Origin: Dirofilaria immitis | Taxonomy: Eukaryota; Nematoda; Chromadorea; Rhabditida; Onchocercidae | DNA length: 64,000 nucleotides | Direction of reading: 5' to 3' | Assembly: GCA_024305405.1 (NCBI GenBank) | Contig: JAKNDB010000107.1 | Span: 2,480,001 to 2,544,000, forward strand | Part shown: piece after piece, positions 12,594-25,334 of the stretch | Layout: each line of letters opens with the position of its first letter | Position numbering within the stretch: position 1 is the first letter of the stretch | Position numbers and translations under genes: made by a program | Notes under the pieces: model-generated | Told to the model about the DNA's origin: nothing | Databases searched by the model: none | What the model saw: the letters and a program-made list of their open reading frames with translations, nothing else

Positions 12594-12603
12594 CTATCAC
12601 CTC

Positions 12604-12625
12604 CTGCAAAATAAAAAAAAAAAGA
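12604..12625 (-). promoter_or_regulatory. Probable trans-splice acceptor of SCYL2
   Basis: On the minus strand a long T-run followed by ATTTTGCAG ends 11 bases before the SCYL2 ATG. A strong acceptor this close to a start codon, without a visible donor exon, is typical of SL1 trans-splicing in nematodes. This is inference from position. Confidence 0.5.
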
Positions 12626-13770
12626 AATTAACATTTATTCTATTACTTCTTACAATTACATACAAATTCAATTACAAGTTGTACTAATTATTAGGAATTC
12701 TTCTATATATTCCGATATCGGATATCTTGTTACAGGATGGAAATAATATCGGATATCTTCTTGTTATAGGAATGAAATAATAAGGATTATATTTTGAAAA
12801 GTTTCAAGGAAATTGGGAAGACAGAGAAGATACTGATCGCTGGCTAGATCAAGCAATCGGATAGCTCGATCAACGCAGTCTGATTAAGGTCAAGCCATCG
12901 GATAGCCCGAAAAGCGCAGCGGATCGATTCAATCAGATGGTTTAAACGATTCATTCTGTGACAAAATCGATACAATCGATAAAGCTCAAATATGCTTATT
13001 AAACATATTGTAGCATGAGTCAATCTATCATTGATATGTTTGTTTTACTCTGGCTCTCTTTCATTTTCCTCTTAATCTAATCAGTACAAAATATACACTA
13101 ATGCTATCGTCTTCTCAATCTTTTCTATCTCTCCTCAAACCATTCTCTTCATTTATCATTCAAGTACAACATTTGCTTTCCTGAATTCAATCAAAATTTC
13201 CTTCTTCTTCTCTCTCTCACAATTTTTCTATACATTCTTGAACATCTCTTATATATCCAGCCGATGATCTTTCCCGAGCAATTAGTCAGTAGGAAATTAT
13301 ATACGTGGTAGTAAATGTATGGCCGCGATATCTTTATGAATCTCATATTGAGAAGGAATTTCATTCGAGAACACGTTTCATAAGAATACAATAAATGTTA
13401 ATCCTTTGTCTAGCAGTACATTTTTTTCTATCATGGGAAAACAATTACCTGCCCGGGACTCGAGAATAGCATAGCACTCTGGTTAGAGTATGTGAAGAAA
13501 TAAATGTGAAAATTTTTTAAATAAGCCATTTGAAAAATGAGCGCAATAAATATCTCATAAGTTCGTATTCCCGGAAATGGCTACTAGAAATCAATCCAAT
13601 GCAATGCTTCATAATTTCAAGACGACCAATTTATTGTGATATAACACTTCGACAATCGTTCTCGGAATTATGGATAGCATTGAGAGAAGCGGAGTGATGA
13701 GAGATGTCAAGGGACGGGGAGGTGTTGAATGGTCGGTCATTAATTGAGATTACATTGTCGAGAAGTATTT
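12626..13770. promoter_or_regulatory. Shared divergent promoter region between SCYL2 and UBXN7
   Basis: A 1.2-kb gap separates the two divergent starts. It contains a locally GC-richer pair of imperfect ~40-bp repeats at about 12850-12930 (AGCAATCGGATAGCTCGATC versus AGCCATCGGATAGCCCGAAA), and a related GATATCGGATATC pair at 12714-12765. No TATA or Inr element can be assigned with confidence. Short open frames here look spurious. Confidence 0.45.
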
Positions 13771-13793
13771 CAGCAACAATTGCCAGGTTCAAA

Positions 13794-16700
13794 ATGGCTG
13801 ATAACGAAGGGAGCCTCGCTGCACAATTTCGAGCTGTCACCGGTAAATTATTTCTTCCACTTTTTTTTTTTTTTTAATAAATCGTTTTGATGAAATATTT
13901 TGAAATGAGAATATAGCATGAGATGAATGTTTGAATAATATTAATTCAAGTGTTATTAATATTCTTCAATACCAAATAGTAATGAATGAACCTGTTAAAG
14001 ATTTTTTTTTGGAAACTTTAAATCATTCCTATGGTACAGCATATTTTGAATGAATGGATATTTAGTCTTCTTTAAGGGCAGAGAAAAAGATTTCAGATCG
14101 TGCTATATAAAGCCAATGCAAAATTATGCTACATATTTTATTAGAAAGGTTTTTAAGTCATTCAATCACTTCTTGTAACTTCAAACAAAAATTATAAAAG
14201 AAAATTTAGGAAACCAAAAATCGAAGACTGCGAAATGCGATTTTGAGAAAAAATATTTCTAATATATTCATTTCTGCAATATATGTAACTGGCGGGATAG
14301 TTTCTCGGAAAATCATTAAGAATCACAAGTTACTAGGCTTCATTTCAGTGATTCTTTCATTTTCACCACTCCTATTTTTTTTCCTTTCTTAGACTTAGCT
14401 AATTTCCTTGTCGAGTTTGAAGTGTTGAACATAAAAATGGAAATTTAAATTCAGGTTGCACGAACGCGGTAGAGGCATCCCAATATTTGGAAATGTGTAA
14501 TGGTAATTTGGAATTGGCCGTAAATTTGTATTTTCAACAACTCCAACCATCTTCTTCAACGGCGGCAAATGGTGAAGAGTCACCGGATGTAGTTTATGTT
14601 AGCAAGGCTGCAGGACGACGTAATGCTGCCGTATCACATCGTCCTATGTGCGGAACTATGAATTCTCGCATTAATCATTCTAATAATGATATGTATGTAT
14701 TTATCAAATTGTTCGTTTATTTGTTTATTTATTATCTCGAAAATTTAATACTTATGAAGTCCAAGGTGAATATAACTATCAATCGCTTGGTAATAATTCT
14801 TTTTATTATTGAGTATTCCACCTGACTATTTGCTTCACGAAAAATTCTAAATCTGAATAGATTTCAAAGTTTTCACATTATATACGATATAATTTACTAA
14901 TTTGAGATTAGCATTTTAATAATATAATGTTGGCGTAAATACTGATTGTTTTCATTATTATATATACTCTATAATTAATTCTTTCATCTTGTTCAATTCT
15001 TAAAAATTTTAGTTTTTACGAATCCCAAAAACATGTTAACTTTGAGAAAAGTGAAAATAATATGCTTAAAATCTTGTTTTAAAACAGCTGCGCTTAAAAT
15101 GAATGTATTTATTATTCTGAAAGCTTATTTTCAATTCTCATAGTATACAAAAATTTTTAGCAAAAAGAAATATAGGTAACTTTATAGTATACATACGTCA
15201 TCATTCATTTATATATTCTTACCTAGGTTTTTACGTATCTATATATGTATATCTATGTATATAAATTATTCTTCAGGCCAGTGATAGGTAACAGTGATGT
15301 ACGCGAGCCAATTGCGCCTATACGTGGAGCTATTATAGAGCAGACATTTGCACAGCAGTACAGTGAGTTTCATTGTATTCGAGCTTGATATATGGAAATT
15401 TGTGATGTGTAGTTATTCCATATATGTTTTTCTAACAAGGAAGCTAATTTGTCTGAAGACTTATTATCTTCAGGTCGACAAAATGGACGACACAATGCTT
15501 CAGTATTTGACACAGCTCGTGATTTCCGTGCTGAAGCAGGTAATTTTTTCCACAAAAATACTTCTTCAACTGCTTAAATCTTAGTATATGATCGCCCGTT
15601 GTTTGAATGGTTGTGCGATGGCAATGTGTTATTTGTTACATTATTTATCTTGATCATGTCATATGCTTTTTCTCTTTGTTTATGCATTATCTATTGCAAC
15701 AAACAAATTCCCATGTATTTGAAAATTTCAGGAGAACGAATGGCTATATTACAAAATAGGCACAATACGTCGGATCCGACAATTGCTAAGCGTATAACAC
15801 TTCAAAACCTCTTTCGTCCTCCCGTAGATATTATGTTCAGTGGTGACTGGGACGCTGTTAGTTGCTCCTCATTCTAAATTAATGACAATAATATTTTTTA
15901 AAATGTTTGCCCGTAATAAATCATTAGAGAGTGGTATTTGAGGTTATATAAAGAATACATGAAGCCACATTTTCAAAGACTCATTGCATGAAAAGACTGA
16001 GGCAGTTAAAATTTTTTACTGCCGTTTTTTCTATTTTTAAGTAACTAGACACGATTCAGTGACTGGTGTTAAGATATGAGATCGAGACATTTGATATAAT
16101 TTGCTCTTTTATGAATTAGTCTTATTTGCTGTTCTTGTTTAGCTGATGTTGCAAAAAGTAATCTAATTCGTGTATTAGCAAACTGGTTCTAGATTAACAA
16201 TTTATATTTATTACAAGTTGCTTAGCAGTGGGAAATAGAAGAAATTCGAAGCAGTAACTGAATCGTTTGTTAAGCAGTTGGTAACGTTTACGAGTTTCGT
16301 CTAGAGCAATTTTGCTTATAAATGTTAAAGGTCCGGGCTGAAGCTCAACTGCGTGGACACTGGTTGCTTGTTAATGTGCAGGATGATCTGGAATTCGCTT
16401 GTCAAACACTTAATCGTGATGTTTGGTCCAATTCATCCGTAAAAGAACTTCTCCGATCAAATTTCGTCTTTTGGCAGGTAGGCTAATCTCAACATTTGAA
16501 TTTAAATATGTCTATCAAAGAAGTGATGAACATAAGTGCCGGAAAATATTTTTATCTTCAAATAAATTTGAAGATACATGGAGCCGAGATCTTCAGGCAA
16601 ATATCCTAATTTTAGGCAAATTCGAGTGTTTTAGGTGCATAAAGACTCGGCCGATGGGAATAGAGTGAGTAATTATTATCGGACATATACTTATCCAGCT

Positions 16701-18091
16701 ATTTTCATAGTTGATCCACGTACAGGAGAACAGCTGGTTACAATCGGGGCCAAAGATACTATGTCTTTTTGTGATCAAGGTAAGTATAATTTTGTAGACT
16801 GTTCTAATTTCGCATTCAAGATTTGTGCATCATTTAGATCATTGCAGGATTTGGTTTTATTATATTTTATTATGGTAAACAGATTACTCATCAAGCGAAA
16901 ATAAAAGACATGCTGTAATGTCAAAGTTGAAACTGATTATATATCTATGATATCTCTATTTTTAGTTACAACATTTTTGGATGTTTGTCCAGATTTTAAC
17001 ACAAGAGACAGGCAAATAAGTGCGCCTACATCGAGCAGTTTCAAACGGTTAACATTGAGCGAGGATTGTAGACATAATCAACATATGGATGTAATTTTGT
17101 GTTTTTTTAATGGGCATAATAGTTCTTTTATGTATATATATATATATTTTAGTAATGAGAGATGAAAAGAAAAACTTGTGTTTTTTCTCTTGGCGAAAAT
17201 ATTTCTTTATTTAAATAAATATTAGGGTTTTGATATAAAATGGCTCTTTTCGATATTGCTTTTTGATTTCATCACTTAATCAGATACAGGAGTCATCAGT
17301 TGCAAATCGAAAGCGTGTACATTTTTCGCAGCAAGACGAAATAATGGACGATGATTGTAGTAATCCAAAAAAGTCTCGTGAGAGTATGTTTGCTCTTTGT
17401 CTATCGAGACTTAAATATTTACAAGAAGTTAATTTATGAATGCTATTAGAAATATCTAAAGTTTTTAAACGAGGTAATTTTTGACAGGTAATGACTGGTC
17501 AGATATTGATGGCATCATAGATAGTGGTAGTAAATTAACAACGATTGATCGAGATGAATGGTTAAAATGTGTCGGCAATCCAGATGGTCGTGGATGTCGT
17601 CTCCTGCTGTCTTTACGCCTTCCGGACGGTAGTCGTCAAATAATGGAAGTAGAAGATACAACTACTCTGAAGGTAAAATCTAAAATTTTTATAAATTGTT
17701 TTATTATTTGGGTTTTTATTGCCTTTATAACATTTGTGGCATTGCATATATCCAAGTAATGATAATTATCGCAAAAAAACTGTGATAGCAGTAACTCTTT
17801 TGTCTATCTCCGCTGATTATTTCTTCAGCTAAATTTAAAAAATGATTATTGAGTAATGAACACAAAGATCTTGTCTGCGGTTACTGTCACCAATTCTGAG
17901 GAAATATAATCACAATATTTTTTTTTATGTAGGCTATATTTGTGCTGATTGCTGGTCTTGGGTTTTATCCAACAGATCATCAGCTTGTTCTCGATTATCC
18001 GAAACGAGTATATACAGATCAGGATCATTATCGTACTCTTCGTGAGCTCAATTTTAACAAAAGAGAGCTTATTCATGTGGAAAGGCAGTGA
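13794..18091 (+). CDS. UBXN7: UBX domain protein 7 (UBA-UAS-UBX), p97/VCP-cullin adaptor
   Basis: UBXN7 recruits the p97/CDC-48 segregase to ubiquitylated, cullin-ligase-bound substrates. Exons: 13794-13842, 14455-14692, 15277-15362, 15474-15539, 15732-15856, 16331-16477, 16635-16779, 16966-17090, 17284-17383, 17488-17672 and 17933-18091; splice phases agree throughout. The N-terminal UBA-like region reads FRAVTGCTNAVEASQYLEMC. The UAS thioredoxin-like domain includes FRPPVDIMFSGDW, LNRDVWSNSSVKELL and FVFWQVHKDSADG, ending IFIVDPRTGEQL. The C-terminal UBX domain begins LLLSLRLPDGSRQ and ends with the family's final strand (RELIHVERQ). One acceptor (TTAAAG before 16331) is non-typical but restores the conserved frame. 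A TATTTCAG acceptor at 13766-13773 is a likely trans-splice site. This is one of only two genes here with no frame break. It is convergent with the hydrolase gene downstream. Confidence 0.95.
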
Positions 18092-21000
18092 AGATTCATT
18101 CCATATCGGAGGAGCGATAATTCTGATTCGTTTACTTTTTTCATCCCTGAAGTAAAGCAATAGGAAATAGAGATTATTTTAATTTTTTTAGTAATTTCCA
18201 TTGTTTTTTTGAGATGTAGGAAGCAGTAAAGTTCTTATATTCTTCGATTAGGATTTTTTATCCGACTTATTGATAGGAAAATTATAGTTTGCTTGGATTT
18301 CCAAGAAGTAATCTAGTATTCGTATCATTTCATTCTTTTAATCATTCATAGCTGTGTAATGATATTTATATATGTTGATATTGAAACAGTTTAAATAATT
18401 GCCATTTAATAATTCTTTCATAACAACTTGTACGTCAACTTTTGTTCTATATGGCGCAGTCTAACTGAAATTTTTGCGCTGGAACTACGGTGAATCGATG
18501 TCTCTGGATCATTCATTCACTTATTATATGTCTGCTTGCTAGTTATGTGTGTAATTTATTGGTATGAAATTTGCTGTAGATAACATATGGGTTTCATCGC
18601 AGCTTCTGTCGCCAACGTAATTCTCTCCGGAACGGTTTCTTTTGTGTAAATGATTTATCTTTGTTTTGATTTATCGTTTTTTTCATTTCGATATCTCAAA
18701 ATTTTTTTCTAATCACAAATTTTGTGTTAGTTTTAGGCTTGTTTCAATTTTTTGTTATATGAGTGAATTTTATTCTTAATATTCTTCATCGTTCTTTCTT
18801 TACTACAATTTTAAGCTAAAAATTAGCTTACATTGAATATGCTGCCAAAAAATACTTTCGTTTTCAAGTCCATGTAATTTACACAAGTTTTTAATGACAT
18901 CAAGTAAATTTGTATGTTTTTTGCAGGGTTTAGAATGTAGCCAATGTTTTGTCACCATTCTTTTTCGAGAAATTGATGTTTGGTTATATTCGAAGTCAGT
19001 TGCATCTAGTGTAGGTATGCATGAAATGATAAAAATGATCGGTCTGTGGAAACTTTGAATTTCTTAGTATATATAAGAGGTTGAGATTCTGAATGTTTTA
19101 TTTTGGAAATAAAAAAGAAACGGGTGGGATGAGAAGAATAACGTAGCATACATAATATGTTTGATGATAGTTATATGAAAACGTCGCATAGTACAGATAA
19201 GTATAATAGAAGAATTGCTATGAAGAATAAGTAAGAAGTATCTTCTTTTGGTACAAAAATACTAGGATTCCCATTTTGAGTAATCTTGAATGGATAATTT
19301 GGCACTGAAACTTAAACGATTCAGTATGCTACCTTGAGATTACTTTAAAATTGAGATAATGTTCCGTAATTATTGCTAAATGAAGCGATAATTTTTAATG
19401 TTACTTCTCTCATTCCTTTTATCCTGACTTCTGCTTCATATCGCATATCTAAAACAAATGATCGATCCACTAATTTGTTCTTTTTCGGACAGTTTGATAA
19501 AATTTGTGACCATAATTTTGTTTGATTTGGCTTATTTTAATCGGGATGCTTAAATTTCTACGAAAGACCATAAGTAATCTTTTTAAGTTAATAATGAAAA
19601 CCACAGTTGTTTTGCATTAGAACTATTATGGGTAGTAACAGACTTATCGTATATTTCACCCAAAAAGAAAGCATTACAGATTTAAAATAAATTATGAAGT
19701 CATTTTATTATCATGTTACCTTTTTCAGATCGGTTGAATGATTTAGCCGATTTTATTAATTAATTGTTATAAAATGTTTGACATTTTATTTATACATTTC
19801 ATGAAATTACAGCAGCTATGGTAATGGCGAAGTATAAGAAGAAATTTTTAAAACACTTTGAGTGTTTTTATGTTTCGGAATAATACCACTTTTTCCATGT
19901 TTACCTAAACCTCATGTTAGTCCGTTCTTATAGAATCAAAATATAGAGAAAGAAAATAACTGTACACTGATTCTCCTCTTTTATCATTTTTCATTTTATA
20001 TGTCATGACTCTATATCATCGCGAATTATGATCGAAAAAATAAGCGAAAAAAATTAGTGTTCAGAGTGTTGAATAATTAGTAAATCCATAGAATTAATAA
20101 TTTGGTGTGCTAAATTTTTTCAATTTGATATTGATTTGTTCGCGACGCTCATTTTGATTTAATCTTTTAATTCTCGATATATCTGTGATGATTCTTATAC
20201 TTTATATTTGAAATGTTGAATATATTGTCAACTGTATTATTCTTGTTGAATGTAATCAATTCATATCATTGCGAAGATATACGCATCGTATAGCAGTATA
20301 AACCAGGAGAAAAATCTTCGTGGAAAACATATTCAAATGATTTTTTCTTAAATATCATAGATTCTTCGATTAAAATCATGTTTTTATGACGGATATATTT
20401 AGAATCTAAAACCAATGAGTCTAAATGAGCGTTCTAAACAATTTAATATCACGACAAAACTTCTTTATTTTTTCAAATATCATTGGACGTTAAAAGGGTC
20501 AATGATGTGTGAGTAAAATATATGGAATAATTGACAAATATAAATGATTAGATTTTTTGCATGATTAAATTTAAACTCTTATCTGGTCATGCAAAAGTTA
20601 TAAAAGCAACTGAAGGTTGCTCACCCATGCTTTTTTCTATCTTTTAATTGAGTAAAATACCAACTTTAAAAGATTGTGATAATGTACTAAATTATATCAG
20701 AAATATGGAATTATAGCTTTAACTTAGTAGATTTATATAGAGTATTAAATAAAATGTGCAGTAATAGTTTAAAAATCAAAAATAAAAATTGATAAAGGAT
20801 TAGGTCGGTAAATTGTAACAAAATTCGATATTCACTTATTGTGCTGTATTTTTAAATCATTTTCAAATGTTTTTACAATTGCATTTTAAGATTTAACTTT
20901 TGCTGAACAATTTGGGATTATATTTAATTTAATTGAATTAAACTTCTCAAAAGTTACACTGAACCGGACTGAACTTTTATCATTCAATTAATAACCAAAT

Positions 21001-21114
21001 ATCTTTCGTTATATTTCTTGCTTTGTTATGAAAATAATGAAAGCTCTAGGAAATATCTAACAAAAATGAAGAAGAAGGGATCATTTGTGACGAACAGTAT
21101 GAATGATGATTAGA
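18092..21114. other. Intergenic DNA between convergent genes; one orphan exon-like segment
   Basis: Three kilobases between the 3' ends of UBXN7 and the beta-lactamase-like gene. Composition is less AT-rich than the DNA to the right, and some is probably 3' UTR. At 18927-19014 an 88-base open segment is flanked by TTTTTTGCAG and GTATGC and could be an alternative or decayed exon (see findings). I recognise nothing else. Confidence 0.5.
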
Positions 21115-22849
21115 TCATGTACTCATATCAGCAATTCGAATTATATCACTTGCCATATTAAAGCTTTCATCGAGTGCACTACGTTTCCATAGTATAGCAT
21201 TTCTGATCAATACAACTACTATCTGTAATATTTCATTCTTCGCACTATCATCTGACTTTTCAAATTCTTAAAGTTAATAAATCGTTAAGATTATCAAACC
21301 TTGCCGAATGGATCAATGATAAAGTTTTGCATTCCGTGACCAGAATGTAGCATTACAAATGCCTGTAATATATATGAGAAAATGATCAATTCGAAAGATA
21401 TATTTTACAACAAATGTAGTTTATAATTATATCTTAATAATGATAAGATATCTTAAGAATTATTTGAATTTTGAGGCCATTATTTAGAATTTTAATTGAT
21501 AGCTTTATATTTTCTTTTAGACCTGCTTATATTTGAATTATGATTTAGATGATGATTAGATGATGATTTAGATGATGACAATGATGATGATTTAGATGAT
21601 GATTAGCATGTTCTGCTATCTGTTATGAAATAATTTCAATTAGTCATCATACTTTAATAATTTTGCTTGATTTTAATATGCGAACGAACGTTTTGTCGAA
21701 TTGGATGTGATTTATAGAAGAAGCCATGGCCAGAATAGCTTTTGAAATAAGATAATCTATCTTTTCCATATTCTACCGGTTTACTTAATCGTTTCCAAAC
21801 TTCTTCATTTATCAAATTTTTCTAAATATTAAAATTTTTTTTTATATTTATAAAAAGTTTTTAATTCGCTTATCTTATTGAAATGATTTTATTCTCATAA
21901 TATTATGAAATATTTTCAATCAAAATTAAATCAATAAATTATTTTAATTTATCATATATTTTTGCATTGTTATTTTTCATAATATGATAAGAATAAATCA
22001 ATGAATAATCCATTTTCTTAATCAATCAAAAATAATTCGAATATAAAAGTTCTAACTTAGTCTATATTAACTGATAAATTTTAATTATAATTACTTTCCA
22101 AATAGTTGAAACAACATTTGCAAGCCCTCGAGCAGTTCCAATACCTAATACTGCAATATTTTCTATTTCTCGAACTTTTGGATTATTATACGGCATTTCA
22201 TCCTTAAATATATCATGAATATATTATGATAGAAAGATGAAAGGAATAATCAATTATCTGAGATGATTAAATTTATCTTATCAATCATAGACTAACACTT
22301 AGAAAACTGAGCCATAATGGATATTTGCCAGCTCTGTATAGTTCACAATGAAACCAGCTGATGATACAGTGCCATATGACTTCAAAATTTTGCATACTGC
22401 TGGCCATACCATAAAGGAATTCAAGCCTAGTTGATTGAACAATTCGAGCTATTCGATAATGTTCACTTCGAGGTAGACCCAAGTAAAAGTCTCCATCTGC
22501 AACTAAGCCATACTAATTATATCTACCAAATTAAATTGCAAAAGCAATGAAAAATTATCATATTTATCAATTATATTTTCATGATAGCTACTTGTTTTTA
22601 TCATCAAATCAACTACCCATGAATCAACGATAATGAGATTTGTTACATTTCAAAATTAGCAATGCATGAATGTAATTCAGAATGGTTTAAAGTTAATAAT
22701 TTGTTTATAAAGGAACAAAATAAAGAAGAAAAATTTGATTATAAATTATGCTTGTAGTTGCTAATTTCTTGAAATGGAACAAGATTTATGATGGTGATAA
22801 TGATGATAATGGTGATGGTGATGATGATAATGATGATAATGGTAATATC

Positions 22850-22883
<34 letters not shown>

Positions 22884-24802
22884 CCTTATTTTCATTCATT
22901 CCGGCAATTGCATCGTAATTTCTAAGAATGTCATGTAATGTTTTAATCATAATATTATTGATAATGAATTTAATGTTAAATGATTCTAAAAAAAAATTTG
23001 TTTATTTTATTTTTTGATGAAAGAAAGTATTAATTAATGTTTGATATGATTTTATTATTAATAATAATATATACATACATATATGTATATCAAATTATGC
23101 TATTATAATTTGATAACAAAAAATAATTTATAATGAGATTTAAGATCAAATGATAAATATATTTATCATTTGATAACTTATTCTTCAAGTAGATGAGAAA
23201 CAAACCATTCATATATTTTTGAATTTCTTCACGATAAAATTCCGCAATGCTACGTTTCATTGGATCAGTACGTCGGACTATTTGATCTAATAGCCAACCC
23301 AATGTTAATGCATGATAACCTATTGCGGTACCTGCAGGCCACTTCGGTTTCGTCTATCAAATCTTTTAAATCAATTACCTAATTTAATTTAATCAAAATT
23401 AAATATTTAAATAACAGGACGAAAATTTTTAAATGATTGATTATTTTGATTCAATCATTTAAAATTGGCAACAATAAAATGAAGCATTTTTCTAAGCATG
23501 ATAGCATTCGAATTACGGGAAAAAAAAACCTTTTCAATAATGCTGGATATATATCGATGATCTCGAGCTTGTTCCATTGTCAATTCATCATCAAATATAA
23601 TTAAACCAGCCTAAAATTAGTAATAACTTTTCTTAAACATTTAAAATATTTTTTTTGGTATTTTATGTTTCGAAGTACGAATCCGAGAGAATTTACTTTA
23701 TGTTCAAGAATCCATTGAACAGTAATATTTTCTTTATCGTGAGCAGCAAATTCAGGCCAATATTCTGCAACCTAAAATATTCAAATTTAAAGTTAAAATA
23801 ATGATGAAATCAAATTAAGAAAAAAGTTTCAGAAGGTTAATTAATTTAACTAACCTTATCCTCATATTGCAATTGTCCCCTACTAACAAGAATAGCAATA
23901 ATTAAAGCACCAATAACTTTTGATGTTGAAAATACTACTGTCATCGTATCACGATTCCATGTTTGAAATGCAGCTCTGTACTATGTTAAATCACATTTTT
24001 AAACGATTTTGTAAAGATCAAAAAAAAAAAGATAATTTGATTATCATATCAGTAATACTACTAATATTCGAAAATAAAAACTTATCGAATGAATTTCATT
24101 TTAATGAAAAATAAATTTAGTTTTCGAAAATATTTCATAATTTATCTAAAAGCTAAATTATATCATTTTATTAAAATATTTGATTTTTCTAAATAATCGC
24201 TTATCCATCCTTTAATTTGTAATAAAATTTTAAATGAAATTTGGCAAATAATAAAAAGACTGAAATTATTAATAAAATATAATACCTTTCAGCATAACCA
24301 CCCCAAAGATCAACAATAAGTTCATCATTTTTATAAGCAGCAAATGCTAATCCTTCCTTTTCTCGAGATAAAATTTCGCTACAAATGAATTTTTTAGATG
24401 CTATTATTAAATACATTTTAAATAAAAGATAGTATTGAATAATATATTATCTTTGATATTAGCAATTTATCAAAAATACTTCAATCATTGCTTCTCGCTT
24501 ATCATTTTTAACTAATTAAGCTAATCCTTCACTTATCTTCTTTCATATTTACATATTAATGAACAAAATTCATTTCACAAATATTTCTAAAAATATTTTT
24601 AATATTCTTCTACCTATATTATTTATCAGTTATATCAGGAGAAGAAGAGAAACGAAAAAAAAAGAGATTACTCAAAAGTTTCTCTAACTGATTGAAAATT
24701 TTCCTTTACTTTTCCATTTGATTTGTAATCATTTCTTGATGTCTTGAAAAATCCAATAATTAAACCTATTATTATTGCTATAATTGCCTTTCGAGCATCC
24801 AT
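21115..24802 (-). CDS. Beta-lactamase-related serine hydrolase (LACT/LACTB-like), N-terminally membrane-anchored; one apparent indel
   Basis: A class C beta-lactamase/esterase VIII-type fold protein of the group expanded in nematodes as LACT proteins; the substrate is unknown. About eleven exons: 24672-24802, 24286-24378, 23855-23975, then near 23692-23771, 23532-23610, 23186-23350, 22310-22490, 22099-22205, 21690-21826 and 21299-21365, ending 21115-21232. The N-terminus MDARKAIIAIIIGLIIGFFK is a signal anchor. The catalytic Ser-X-X-Lys is STSK in VVFSTSKVIGAL; the Tyr motif is in TAIGYHALTLGWLLDQIV. Later signatures are DFYLGLP, GIGTARGLAN, YSGHGF and SGHGMQNFIIDP. Between RIARIVQS and WPAVCKILKSYGTVSSAGF the frame shifts by one base near 22433; the downstream frame joins in phase to the GIGTARGLAN exon. 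A TTTATTTAG acceptor ends about 22 bases before the ATG. Confidence 0.85.
22796..22883. repeat. GATGAT/GATAAT microsatellite in an intron
   Basis: Imperfect GATGATAATGGT repeats followed by a pure (GATGAT)n run, inside an intron of the beta-lactamase-like gene. A smaller GATGATTTA repeat lies at 21549-21606 in another intron of the same gene. Confidence 0.85.
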
Positions 24803-24829
24803 TTCAAATACGAATAAAATTTTCCTAAA

Positions 24830-25291
24830 TAAAAATTTAAATAACTTATATTATTTTCTTTTCGAAAAATAAAAATGATCTATTCGAGAATATTCACTTT
24901 TCAATTAATTAATTAATATAATTAATTAAGAAGGTCTAAAATTTGATGATAACTGATAATTAGATAATGATTACAAAATTAGTTTATCGAATATTTGCTA
25001 TAATCAATATTAAAAGGATACAAATATATTATTATGAGTAGGAATAATTAGATCACAAACTTAAATCGATTATTGATCAGAATTAATCATTTACTTTGAT
25101 CTTGACTAATCTTTGCTAAAATAACTGCATAAAACAGAGACAAAAAAGGCGAATAGTTGCGAAAAAATAAGCTAAAAAAATTTTTAAATTGTCAAGAAAT
25201 GAATTCTATCAATTATTTAATTTTTCTTTTAAATGAAAATATCACAAATACCACTTTATATCATAATATTTGGTTATCTTTTCTGCTGATA

Positions 25292-25334
<43 letters not shown>

